A stretch of 64,000 nt of DNA from Haliotis asinina (lineage: Eukaryota > Mollusca > Gastropoda > Lepetellida > Haliotidae), in the NCBI RefSeq assembly GCF_037392515.1, contig NC_090291.1:29746001-29810000 (forward strand), written 5' to 3'. The notes below the pieces were generated by a model, which saw nothing but the letters and a program-made list of their open reading frames with translations, did not search any database and was not told the DNA's origin. How positions within the stretch are numbered: the stretch's first letter is position 1; each line of letters opens with the position of its first letter. Both the position numbers and the translations under genes were made by a program. Of the stretch, positions 50,801 through 59,739 are shown piece after piece.

Positions 50801-53800
50801 AACTTATAATGTTTGGGCGAAAAAATTCTTTTCCTTTAAGTGACTTTGACCTTGCAAGAAGTGTGACTTAATAAACAAACAATGTTACATGCAGAATAGA
50901 CTCAAGTTAATATATTTTCTGTTTGAAGTGATTTTTCAGTGCAAGATAAAAGAATAGTCACATCAAGTTTGTTGATTGGAAAATACATTTGCTCTTGAAA
51001 ATTATTTTTCCAGCAATGAATTTCACATGTTAATGTTGAGACTCCTATATAGCCCTAAGTAAATCATCAACTGTCTGTAACACACTGGAAATACTAGAAG
51101 TGTAGGTGTAAAGTAGGAATGAGCTAGAGAGGGACTGTCTCCCCTTGAGTCATTATTGCACCACTACTTTACCTTGTGCTTGATGACTTCCTGCTGTCTT
51201 TACTGTTGTTTGACCTTGACCTGACTGCACTTTCATTTCATTCTTGTCATAATGTTGCAAAACATTCCACTTACAGTATCTGTAAAACTGAAGTGATTTG
51301 TAAGATGGAGCTTTTCAACAGCTGAAGATAATAAGTTAATCACCCACTCGTCAAGGACAGATTCATTCAGTCTGGCAAGAGGTGTGCCAGATTACCTTTA
51401 AACTCTGTTGTAAAAAGACTATGCCAAGAATTTGTTTGAGTGATTCAGGTTTCTGTACATGTACTGTCTGATATCACCAAGATACCATATACCCAGCTGT
51501 ATGCTTGTATCAACTTAATGGATCTTTGTGTTGTATAGACTTTTTGTTTATATGGAATTCAAATTTTGTATCTCTTAAACATGTTTCATCACATTTGGTG
51601 TCAAGATCTATTTAGAATGTGGACATCAATATCCTATATGGAAATGGCAACCAAAATCTTAGATAATTATTCTTACAGTCCAGTTTTATCTAATCTGTTT
51701 TGATAACATCATTGTGTTTTGAATTGATATCATGACAGGATGTAAAATCCTGAGCAGTCTTTGCAAATGTAAGGCGACTTTGTTGATTCTTTGATTCTAA
51801 GCAGAAGGATAGATCTGTACAAAACCAAAAAATAATAGAACATAATCATGGAGATGGTTGTTAAAGCTGAAGGAGAAGGCCATTACTATTTCTGATGACT
51901 GGTCCTGGACATGCCGTCTGCTCGTGATGCCATTATACAATGTCATGGATTGAAGCTTTTGGTTGAGCTATTGACTGGCACAGACAGCCCATTTGCTCAG
52001 TCTCCATGTAATTTCATTGATTTGATTCTATTTTTCTGCTCTTCTGTCGTCAAAGAACAATTTGCATCAGTTGTGTGTCTTATTACTTCAAATCAATGAA
52101 ATAAAATGTAAACAGAGACGTGAAGCAGTCAGCTCATTTGAAGCTAGACTGTTTCAGGCTAAGCCACTTTCACATCAAAACAAGCCAGGTGTCATTAGTG
52201 AAATTTAATTAAATTTTTAAACAGGGAAGAATTCAAAGAGACAAATGAGACAGCTAAATGGTGAAATGATGTGTTTTGTTGTAATAACGTTGTCAAGGAA
52301 TATTATAAAATGTAATGAAAATCTGATGCCCATGAGGTATGCCTATGTATCACGAAGCTGTTATGATTTACTTGCGTATTCAGTGAATCGAACTGTAGCC
52401 CTTCATAAATTCAGTTCGTTATTCATGTGTCTTACTCGAACCCTTATGTCCTTTTCCAAGGTGAAATACCCAAGAATGTTCTTGCAGTATTGCAAGTAAT
52501 ATTAGTTTGCCAAGACTGCTCATGGTACTGTCGACTATAGCTAGTACAGTGGAAGCTGTCTAAACTGACACTCATTGGGACTGAATAAACAATCCAGTTT
52601 AGACAATGTGCCGGATTGAAGAGCTGATGATAAATGTACAAGTCACGCTGATTTTGACAGCTTCCACTGTTCATACCAAATTTGAGTATCATAAGATAAA
52701 TGGTTATTAGTGGGACAACTTAACACTGTTGACAGGGGCATTCTATATTGTGCTTCAGTCAATAATAATTATTCACATTCATTACCCAATATTCGTAACA
52801 CATATCATGTCCGCCACATAGTGTATTAGTTGCAGCCCCAGTCTGTATGTGAATCATGTAAAAGTAGACTTTACATTGAGGGAAGATTTTTTTACCCGAT
52901 GTTCTTTAGCATGATCATTGACGTAGTACATGGTGAGTTACATAGACCCGTAACACTTTGGTAGAACCCACAAACATATGGTGCTAAGAGAGGGTCATAT
53001 TTATGGCAAAGCTGTGACTCAAATCAGCACATCCTGGTGCAGGCAGGGGACACAGTTCTGCAAAAAGAACGGTTGATAAAATGGTTGATGTTTTATAAAT
53101 GATGTCACACCTGATATTAGGAAGGAATTTAAAAAAAAAAATGGACAGACCTCAGTTTACCATTCCGATATTTATTTTATCACCAAATCTTATTTTTGTG
53201 TTAATTTATTGGTAGAGATATTTTACAGCAATGTCATATTGAATTACATTCAACTGCAGTTTATCTTTAAATGATCCTCATGTCCTATTTACCAATACTG
53301 ATACATGGCTAATGGAGGTCTTCCTTTGATGTGTTTCAGGTGCTACAGGGAATTACCTGAAAGTTCTCATCGCCCTTGGAGTTGTTGCTGTTCTTACACA
53401 ATGTATCTTCCATATTGTGTTGGTTGCCATAGCAACGGATGCAGAACCCTATGGTTCCATGTTTCCAAACTGTAAGTTTATTTGCAGATGACAGAAATGA
53501 TATTCATTTCATTCTATGTGGTTGATGGAATCAGTTTCAGTGTCAGGTTGATCACACAGACTGTGGTGTAATTTTACTGAAGACACTGGTTACATTTCTC
53601 AGCCTATCATTACAATGCCAAGTCACGCAGTGTTTTATGTTCTTGTCCATTAAACGAGAGAAAGAACTCCTAGAAAGATACTATTATGCCAAAAAGAGCA
53701 CTAATTTTTGTTATGTGATTATATTTAAACTGTCAAAGCTGGTTGGTTGGTATAGAACCTCACAGGGTTCTGGCAGTGGGGTGCTTCAACTTGTTTTGAG

Positions 53801-56205
53801 TTTGAGTCGGACTTTACGTCACATCTGCATTATTCTGACCCTAATGTGATGATATCAAGTCTGCTTTCATAAACACTGAGGTACAAAGCCCAATTGTGTT
53901 TAGTTTAGAAACATTTATATTATTATCTAAAAATGGAAAATGCCATTGCACTAAATTGAAAAGCAGGCAATATGTGGTGTTTTGCGTAGTATAAATTAAG
54001 GGAAAATTTTGTTTTTAATGCTAGCAGCCAAAAAAAAAGGATAAAAGAGAGTACTGCTGCTGTTATTAATTTTTTTCATCCCTTCCACATCATATTCACA
54101 GAAAGTATAACCAGCTTCCATGGCTAGTCTCCCCTTATGTTAGAGGGTGGTGAGATAGTCTAGTGGTCATAGCGTTCGCTCGTTACACCGAAGGCCCTGG
54201 TTCGATTCCTCACATGTGTATGAAGTGTGTAGTCGATTTCTGGTGTCCCCTTCCACGATTTTGCTGGAATATTGCTAAAGGCAGGGTAAAAACTCTACTT
54301 GCTCTCTAACTCACTCACTATGAAAACGTAGACAGGAACTTGCTGTCATGATTCTCTCCTTATGTGAGTAATATTTGAGTCATTGACAGGTGAACAAGAA
54401 GTGCACCATGATTGATTTATGTAATTGGCTCTTTCACTGTATAGCAGCAAAGGAATTCATCCATTATTTGTTCCTACAAGCCACGGGTTAATTATGTGAT
54501 TGTCTTTCATGTCTATTATGATTTTACAAATATTTTCTGTAGTTAAACATTCATTTTGAATTATTTCATTGATAGTTTTGTTATTATTTGTATCACTGCT
54601 GACAGTCTAAATTATTATGGTTCAGCTGTGAATATATCTGCGTACATGCATCTTGCTAGGTTTGTAAATGATCTGCAGCTAGCTCATGAAGATACATTTT
54701 TTGTCAAGGCAATTCCATATTTTATGGAGAATCTATTTGTTTATTCTCTCCCCAGGCTCTATGAATGAGAAGCTTGCCCGACTCATTGCAGTTGAAAGGT
54801 TTGTGGAGTTAACATGGTGAATGAATAATCTACAACAAAATGGTAAAACATTAGCTTCAGCCCTGATGAAATCAATAGATACTACAAGCATCACAGCTTT
54901 GAAGATTCCTTAATTCTGTGATGATTTTTGTGGCACTTGACTGAGGATCTCGTGTAAATACACATGCAGTCATTCAGAAAATATTCCATGAAGAGCGTCG
55001 TGTTTGCATCATGGAAAGCTTTCATCAGATAGATATGTGTTTGGCAATGATGTGCCATAAAATGTTTGATTCTATATTGGCAGATAATGTTATGATTTCC
55101 CTTCTACTGCATGTTTGTAGTACAGGCAGTGAAGTTACCAGTTTGCCATGTGGATCTGATGATGTACCCACTAGCAGGCTATATTTCTTGGAACATACGT
55201 ACTTAATACTTTTTCACTGGATAAATGTAATGGCACACACAAAGACCTGAGCAGATCTCAATAACTGGTCCTCAGTAACAGTTGTGACTTAATCAGATAG
55301 GGTGGTCAGGCTGGCTGACTTGGGTCATTCGTGTCATCATACAGTGTGCAGATCGATGTTCATCATGTCAATCACTGAATTGTGTGGCATAATCTCGGGT
55401 TGTTTACAGACCACCTTCACATGGCTTGAATATTGCTGAATGCTGCATTGAACTATGAATGAATGAATGAATGAATGAATGAATGAATGAATGAATGAAT
55501 GAATATCAAGACACAAAGATGTCAGTATTCTTATCAGTTTTCAAATTCAAAAGATGTCCTCAATAGTGTAAGCTTTATGTGATAATTAAAGGAGTGTTGC
55601 TTAGCATTGGTTGAACCATTGTGCATAACACACTTTAGCAATGTTTTCATGTACAGGGTTTTTGGCTTTAAAGTACAGGATGGGGAAGGATGGTTTTGAT
55701 GATTCATACTGTGTCACATGCTCTCGGACGGCTTTTATAATACCTGTGGTTTCATGGTTTCCAGATTGGATAATGTACCTGCTGTTGATGTGGTACGGCT
55801 GGTGGTTCCAGACATTGCAGTGTTCATCGTCGCACTCCTCGTCTTCATCATCTGTCATGTTATCCTCAAGAAAGAGGAGGCTCAGCAGCAGGAGCTTCCC
55901 ACAACTCAAGTTGTTCGGACTCGCAGACGCAGAGTGAACTTTGTCATCGCCTTCTTTGGAGAGTTCTTGCTCAGTTTGTTAATTGGTGCTAGCGGGATTA
56001 TCCTGCCGTCTGTGTTGAATGCCGTCTACTTCTTGACCTTCCTGGTTGTTGGGACAGTGTGGGCGTGTTACCGCAAGCTGGGACGCAAGTTTGCAGGGTT
56101 CCGAGTGTTCCTCCTTGTGTACACTGGTCTTCACATCCTCCTCCTCCACCTCTACCAGTTTGAGTTCTTTCAGGACTCATTACCTCCCGATGACCTCATT
56201 GCCAG
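29749..56205 (+). CDS. Piezo: Piezo-type mechanosensitive ion channel, N-terminal five coding exons (partial)
   Basis: Exons 29749-29821, 31148-31243, 53340-53471, 54756-54798 and 55765-56205 have GT-AG borders and consistent phases, joining into 261 codons plus two bases of an Arg codon. Piezo is a very large (about 2,000-2,800 residues) trimeric cation channel that opens on membrane tension; only the outermost part of the blade is present here. Family signatures include RFNALSFLYAVFLLIIP, the VERLDNVPAVDVVRLVVPD stretch (human VTRLD...IRLVAPD), PSVLNAVYFLTFL (human PSALS-x-VY) and QDSLPPDDLIAR (human QALLPP...WAR). About seven hydrophobic segments fall near residues 8-25, 31-48, 61-86, 128-147, 172-196, 197-214 and 225-244. 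The start at 29749 gives MNSKVTKAVCY followed by the first membrane helix, as in other Piezos. Introns are 1326, 22096, 1284 and 966 bp, then more than 7.8 kb to the window edge, where I recognised no further exon. Confidence 0.95.
30642..30738. mobile_element. Hairpin element in Piezo intron 1
   Basis: Arms of about 33 bp, CAAGCGTTGGTAGCC at the left and GGCTACCAACGCTTC at the right, are separated by about 30 bp. The inverted similarity extends into the ACGAACTTCTTAAG stretch. It would fold as a strong stem in RNA or DNA. It could be a tiny palindromic MITE. Confidence 0.5.
31148..31243 (+). CDS. Piezo: Piezo coding exon 2
   Basis: Acceptor TTTGTCTGCAG; donor AAAG|GTGAGA. It reads AVVRFNALSFLYAV and LLSYPNVSSIK, matching the vertebrate LLRF-x-GLS-x-VYLLFLLLLPW segment. 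The intron after it is 22 kb. Confidence 0.93.
31340..31660. repeat. Degenerate tandem repeat at the start of Piezo intron 2
   Basis: The phrase CAACTCCAAGTCCTATAGTG and variants recur about ten times, with a larger unit of roughly 110 bp (CAACTCTATGTCCTATGTTA appears twice). It begins about 100 bp after exon 2. Confidence 0.8.
34467..35086. mobile_element. TIR element (Mutator-like MITE candidate) with 9-bp target duplication
   Basis: Starts CAGTCTAAGTAAACTTA and ends with its reverse complement at 35086. The inverted similarity runs roughly 90 bp inward through TTTCGTTACACTCCAC and GAGTCTAACAAAACCT. It is flanked by the 9-bp direct repeat GCTGAATAT at 34458-34466 and 35087-35095. A 620-bp element with long TIRs and a 9-bp duplication fits a Mutator-type nonautonomous element. 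It lies in Piezo intron 2. A related shorter copy is at 17541. Confidence 0.8.
35440..35650. repeat. Degenerate short tandem repeat
   Basis: TCAATACAGTT, TCAGTACAGTTTAAGTT and TCAATATAGTTTAAGTT recur loosely through about 200 bp of Piezo intron 2. Confidence 0.5.
36561..36627. repeat. Dispersed repeat, copy 1
   Basis: GGAAATCTAGACTTGCTTC, then TTTAGGGCTTTAACATTCCA and GGGCTAGGCAGTAGGG. A related sequence in the same orientation is at 62561-62620. Confidence 0.6.
38119..38348 (-). mobile_element. SINE-B, diverged, in Piezo intron 2
   Basis: CACTCAACAATATTCCAGCT, CAAACAATCCAGTGATCAAT, CCCGATCATGTTAGTC and TCTTTAGGGGTCC in order. Confidence 0.82.
38880..38911. repeat. (CACT)n microsatellite
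   Basis: Eight perfect copies. The same tetramer forms SINE tails elsewhere in the window, so it may be the remnant of a SINE 3' end. Confidence 0.9.
39545..39610 (+). mobile_element. 66-bp SINE-B tail with 12-bp target duplication
   Basis: Only CCGCCACCATGTAGCTGGAA through the CTCACTCACTCACT tail is present, yet it is bounded by a perfect TCTTTGATATAG direct repeat at 39533-39544 and 39611-39622. It is thus a complete insertion of a severely 5'-truncated copy. Confidence 0.88.
39675..39835 (+). mobile_element. SINE-A, diverged, in Piezo intron 2
   Basis: GGTAATGGTTAAAGCATCCA, GGATTCAATTTCCCACATGG, GTGTCCCCTGTGATGATGTT, a doubled GCTGGAATATT and a CACTCACT tail. Confidence 0.85.
40508..41241. 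repeat. Three copies of a microsatellite-linked short repeat
   Basis: The core CTACATGAAAG, then GTGACTTGAAAT (GTGGCTTGAAAT in the third copy) and GGTTTGT, recurs at 40508, 40631 and 41153. The second and third copies lead directly into CTAC repeats, and the first into ACATACAATAC and a TCTC/CACA tract. The linkage of core and microsatellite suggests a dispersed element that carries the simple repeat. Confidence 0.6.
40686..40774. repeat. (CTAC)n microsatellite
   Basis: About 22 uninterrupted copies of CTAC in Piezo intron 2. A second, imperfect CTAC/CTAT run is at 41217-41241. Confidence 0.97.
41662..42702. repeat. Tandem array, 13 units of 80 bp
   Basis: Twelve units from 41741 to 42700 keep an exact 80-bp period, each opening GTTGGGTAATTAGCTGTGTT. 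A more diverged first unit begins at 41662. Units differ at a few sites, notably CTCCCTAGA versus CTCCTTAGA and CAACAAGGAA versus CATCAAGGAT. No ORF runs through it. It is a minisatellite or short satellite block in Piezo intron 2. Confidence 0.95.
42735..42937 (-). mobile_element. SINE-B next to the 80-bp tandem array
   Basis: TATCACATCACTCAGCAATT, GGACAGCCTGGTGATCAACA, CATCAATCTATGCAACTGGG and CAAGCATGGGTTGCTAATGA in order, ending in CTTCACAGGT. It starts about 30 bp after the last unit of the array. Confidence 0.82.
43231..43380 (+). mobile_element. SINE-A in Piezo intron 2
   Basis: GGCAGTGGGGTAGCTTAGTG, GGGATTGATTCCCCACATGT, then CACTTCTGGTCAC and GGTAAAAGCGGTGTAAAAG. Confidence 0.88.
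44077..44402. mobile_element. TIR element in Piezo intron 2
   Basis: AGGCCAGACCAATTTTATTT at the left and AAATTAGATTGGTCTGGCCT at the right form terminal inverted repeats around 326 bp of AT-rich DNA without coding capacity. MITE-like; superfamily unknown and no clear target duplication. Confidence 0.6.
44865..45005 (+). mobile_element. SINE-A in Piezo intron 2
   Basis: GGCAGTGGGGTAGCGGTTAG (a short deletion in the A-box region), GGGTTTGATTCTCC, then GGAATATTGCTAAAAGCTGC. Confidence 0.88.
45846..45992 (-). mobile_element. SINE-A, diverged, in Piezo intron 2
   Basis: On the minus strand: GTGCAGTGGGGTAGCTTAGT, GGGTTTGATTTCCC, GTGTGAAGACCATTTCTGGT. It is the only SINE-A in the Piezo part of the window that is antisense to the gene. 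Confidence 0.82.
47401..47570 (+). mobile_element. SINE-A, diverged, in Piezo intron 2
   Basis: GGTGGTGTTGCTGAGTGGTT, ATTTGATTTCCCATATAGGT, GGAAGCCCATTTCTGGTGTT and a TCATTCACTCACTC tail. Confidence 0.82.
49043..49192 (+). mobile_element. SINE-A in Piezo intron 2
   Basis: GGAATGGGGCGGTTTGATTG head, TGTTCGATTCCCCTCATAGG B box, then GTGAAGCCCATTTCTGGTGT. Confidence 0.83.
50103..50349 (+). mobile_element. SINE-B, near full length, with 10-bp target duplication
   Basis: ACCCGTGAATTTTCCAGGGT, GGCCTTCAGCAACACATGC, GGATTGTCTGGTCCAGACTT, ATTGCTGAGTGCAGTG and a CTCACTCACTTG tail. TCCAGAAGCA lies at 50093-50102 and 50350-50359. Confidence 0.88.
52547..52669. mobile_element. pogo/Tigger-like MITE
   Basis: Inverted ends CAGTGGAAGCTGTC and GACAGCTTCCACTG flank 123 bp. 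The left end continues into TAAACTGACACTCATTGGGA, resembling pogo/Tigger termini (CAGT-x-GAACCTCT...ACACTC-x-TGGGA). TA precedes the left end; the right flank TT has diverged. It lies in Piezo intron 2. Confidence 0.65.
53340..53471 (+). CDS. Piezo: Piezo coding exon 3
   Basis: Acceptor GTGTTTCAG; donor AACT|GTAAGT. It reads GATGNYLKVLIALGVVAV, then CIFHIVLVAIA and EPYGSMFPN, ending with one base of a Cys codon. It corresponds to the third membrane helix and the following loop that ends PNC in vertebrate Piezos. Confidence 0.93.
54143..54319 (+). mobile_element. SINE-A, near full length, in Piezo intron 3
   Basis: GGTGGTGAGATAGTCTAGTG, TGGTTCGATTCCTCACATGT, TTGCTGGAATATTGCTAAAG and a CTAACTCACTCAC tail. 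It sits 437 bp before the 43-nt Piezo exon. Confidence 0.88.
54756..54798 (+). CDS. Piezo: Piezo coding exon 4 (43-nt microexon)
   Basis: Acceptor TTCTCTCCCCAG; donor GAAAG|GTTTGT. Only 43 bases, reading CSMNEKLARLIAVE plus a split Arg. It aligns with human CSLWENLSRHIGVTR, and its phase exactly bridges exons 3 and 5, which is strong evidence that it is real. Confidence 0.9.
55285..55504 (+). mobile_element. SINE-B ending in a (GAAT)n tail
   Basis: GGGTGGTCAGGCTGGCTGAC, CAGATCGATGTTCATCATGT, GGCTTGAATATTGCTGAATG and then about 12 GAAT repeats at 55456-55504 in place of the usual CACT repeats. It lies in Piezo intron 4, about 260 bp before exon 5. Confidence 0.85.
55765..56205 (+). CDS. Piezo: Piezo coding exon 5
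   Basis: Acceptor GTTTCCAG|A; donor GCCAG|GTATGT. It encodes 146 residues, LDNVPAVDVVRLVVPDIAVF through PPDDLIA, plus two bases of Arg. It includes the Arg-rich loop VRTRRRRV and three or four membrane helices. An ORF continuing past the donor to 56284 is intron read-through, not protein. Confidence 0.95.
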
Positions 56206-57732
56206 GTATGTACCAGATAACAGTGTCCTTTTTGTACCCAGTATCATGCTTGTTGTGAAGGGCTTTCCAGGGTATCTGGTGTAGAACATGTCACCAACAC
56301 ATATGAGAGGTGACTAGATTGGATCAGGGGATGACCCCATCCAACAAGAGCAGGATGGTTCTAGTATGCAGTCTTACATGGATTGGGGACTCATTTGGAG
56401 AGTATGTGGCCTGCATGGTTACTGACTGTGTTTGTATATCTGGTATTCAGCTTGAATACCAACTTTGACTTTATATTGGTGGACTTGTATTAAACAATAA
56501 AAATATTTATGTAATAATTCTTAAACAATAAAAGTTATATACTGGATTTTTGTATAAAGATTAAGATCTGAGAAAACAGATCAAAACAGAATCTCATCAC
56601 AATCATAACATGGAAGCAATATTGTACCCACAAACATTTGGCTTGTTGGCAGTATTGTAGTTCTGTTACAGCTAAGTGATCTGTCCATGCAGGAATAGAT
56701 GGAATCATTCACAGAAAAACAGGGGTATGTGATATCAGTGTTACTGAATCATAACTACCATTATCTAGCACAGATGTACAGCAATCTGTTGCTGAGATCT
56801 CTGTATGGTCACAACTATGGACTGCACATAGGTTAGTCACTTCCAGAAATATTCTTGCCACTTCTGAAATGCCAAGACCAACATAAAAATACCAGCTGAC
56901 ATTAAGAACTACAATTTTAGAAAGAACTATATAGAAAATAATATTATTACTTTGGATGGATTATTATCAGATGACATTCAGAAATATTTATTGAAAATAA
57001 TAAATATATTTGCAGGGTGAAATAATTGTTTTGAACGAAGTTATTTGTCTTCATATGAATCATGATGATAAAATATCAAAGTGTGAGGGGTTAAGACATT
57101 GTTGATTGTGAATATGATAACCGTTATGCTTATTCTTATCTCACACCTCCTGTTACATTGATCAGACAGGTAGTGTGTGGGAGAGTCTGATAATATGCTG
57201 AGTCGTGCACTATCAACAGTCATATGTTTGCATACACCGAGCAACACCAAGGTCAAGGTCACTGGTACTCATGTGATATGATGAATAATCACATGGGGTA
57301 TAGATATGATAACACTCTAATGAAATAAGCACATGGTGAGGAATAGTGAGATGGTTGTTAATTAGATAGCAGCATATAATCTGATTGGTTGTCAGAGTAC
57401 ATGTGCTTTTAACTGAAGATATGATCCAGCAGTACTTGCGTCTTAAATATTGTCAGAGAACAATGTCTTGACAACCACTCTCTCTAATATAGATGTTTTG
57501 TGTTCCATTCAGGGCTCATCTGCTTCCATATCTTTTCCAAAACAATATTTTGTATAATCATATTGAATCTATGTTGGAGTCAGACAATGTTTATTTATCA
57601 AGCTGCATGAAAGCAGTATATTTGGTCCATTCGTTATGCACTCATATTGCTGGAATAATGGTAAAACCCAGTAGGCTGAGATGAGAGTTTTACATGTATC
57701 AGTGGAAGACTGAAACATGTAGTGTTCCATTT

Positions 57733-57950
57733 GTGAGTGAGTGAGTTTAGTTTTACGCTGCACTCAGCAATATTCCAGCTATATGGTGGCAGTCTGTAAA
57801 TAATCGAGTCTGGACCAGACATTCCAGTGATCAACAACATGAGCATCGATCTGCGCAATTGGGAACAGGTGACATTTGTCAACCAAGTCTGTGAACCAGA
57901 CCATCCGATCCTGTTAGTCACCTCTTACGACAAACATAGTCACCTTTTAC
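57733..57950 (-). mobile_element. SINE-B in Piezo intron 5
   Basis: GTGAGTGAGTGAGTTTAGTT, CTCAGCAATATTCCAGCTAT, CATCGATCTGCGCAATTGGG, CCGATCCTGTTAGTCACCTC. It is well preserved, but its outer 5' end is truncated. Confidence 0.88.
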
Positions 57951-59318
57951 CTGACACCAAAATCTTAGGCCTTATAACTTTCTAAAATATACTGTGTTAG
58001 TATTGTCTGCTTATTGCTTACATGATCAATATAAAACAAATTATCGCCATTATTTGGAAACAGCTGATATTGATTACCTGTCACTAAAGTCTGCAGCTTT
58101 TATTGTATTTCCTTTCTAAATATACTGTGTTAGTATTTTACCTTAAGAAATACAGTATGTATACATATTGCATGAAGTAACAGTTGTAAAGCCCTGTGAA
58201 GCATCAGGCTAGAATCTGGCCTGTGGCAAGAGTCTATGAATGGGATCAGACAGATATGTTAACTGACTTGATTGAAGCAGTGTTTCCGAATCAGGATGGT
58301 CAGTGCACATGATGTCAGTGGGGCCATAAGTCTTGCTGGAACTATACTAAGCTGGTTACCAGTTCTTGCAGTTGCAGACCAGCTTATTTCCGGTGACATT
58401 TTTCCACAGGCAACGGTATATTCACGAACCAGTTCGGGTTTCAAATTGCATGACCTCCAAATATGACTTTTCTACACTGGACCAAGTGTATTACCATGTT
58501 TGGTGTCACAACTGTTGACAGTTATAAAAGTTTGCTAATTTGTGGATGCTTAGATTGGAAGATTGTCATAGGTTCCTTTCTGTCAACTGACTAACCTGCG
58601 ACATTTGAAATAGTATGAAACGTTTGTCACTGAAAGTACTAAACAACATAAGGTCTGGTGAAGTGCTACTGACAGAACCCATTGCTTGGTTTTCTGGTGC
58701 AGATTCAACTATAAACAGACCGTGTACTGGAATACTGTTTGTACAGCATTAAACAACAAACATGTGGAGCAGTAGAAGGTTTTGTGGCTGAATTATGGAT
58801 TTGAAGCTGAAAATCTGTAATTTACTTCCATACATAAACATTAATAGTAGTACACGAGCAGCTTGTTTTTGAACAGTGGTGATTATTCTGGAGAAACATA
58901 CTGTCTGTCAACTGTGTGGAGGTTCTCTGTCTGGGCAGCAAGCAATCACTGTCACAACAGCTTTTCACCACAGTTGTTATTCATTGAGATGAAGGGCTGT
59001 ATTATTGGTGTTTCGCTGACTGTCCCTCTGTTCATGAAAATGCGTCATTATTATTGCAAAAGAAGATTCAGCTTCTACTGAAGCATATGAATATTGATAA
59101 ACCATGAAGGCCAACATGTCTAATATGCTGCACGTCACTGTGCGAAGTTGCATCCCTTTGGTGTATGAGTAACCTATTCAGTCACAGACTGCCATTGGTT
59201 ACTCTTGTAGATTTTGTTTTTGGATTTCACTTAAGTGGTAATGTCTAATGCCTGTTTTAATCCAATTTTCTCCCACATCAAACGACATCAGTCCTGAACT
59301 CAGATACTGTTCTAGATA

Positions 59319-59448
59319 CCACTCATGCACCCACTCATCCAGTCAGATATGCATTGTTTTCCACTCATGCACCCACTCATCCAGTCAGATATGCATTATG
59401 TTTTCCACTCATGCACCCACTCATCCAGTCAGATATGCATTATGTTTT
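59319..59448. repeat. Tandem triplication of a 42-44 bp unit
   Basis: Units at 59319-59360, 59361-59404 and 59405-59448 each read CCACTCATGCACCCACTCAT, then CAGTCAGATATGCATT. The first lacks two bases near its end. It lies in Piezo intron 5. Confidence 0.95.
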
Positions 59449-59571
59449 CCACAGCAAACCAGCCAGTGTTGTCTTTGATGTAGATAATGTGTCAAATATT
59501 TTTCCAAGGTCTTCTTTGCACTTTGAGCTTAATAGAAGGCATCAGGTCTTAACATACTCAAGCATGCAGGG

Positions 59572-59739
59572 ACGTCGGGGTAGCCTATTGGTTTAATTAA
59601 AGTGATTGTACATGGCGCCAAAGGCATGAGTTGATTCCTCAGATTGGTACAATCCATGAAGCTGATTTTTCGTATTCCCCCGCGTGATCTTGCTGGAATA
59701 TTCATTGCTGTAAATGACATAAAACTAACCTCACTCACC
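59572..59739 (+). mobile_element. SINE-A in Piezo intron 5
   Basis: GTCGGGGTAGCCTATTGGTT, GAGTTGATTCCTCAGATTGG, CATAAAACTAACCTCACTCA. Confidence 0.82.

Larger units (their letters stand above)
31244..53339 (+). other. Piezo intron 2 (22 kb)
   Basis: Bounded by GTGAGA and a TTTCAG acceptor. It holds SINEs, MITE-like TIR elements, tandem repeats and microsatellites listed separately. I found no additional coding exon. The 110-codon ORF at 33257-33589 has no recognisable domain and no splice context, so I do not call it a gene. Confidence 0.8.

Noticed and set aside
55718-55764. N-terminal extension of Piezo exon 5 in the same frame
   Set aside because: A good acceptor ends at 55764 and the 43-nt exon 4 supplies the conserved preceding residues in phase.
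57514-57590. Possible Piezo exon 6 after CATTCAG at about 57513
   Set aside because: The acceptor and phase would allow it, but the translation (AHLLPYLFQNNIL and on) does not resemble the expected segment.
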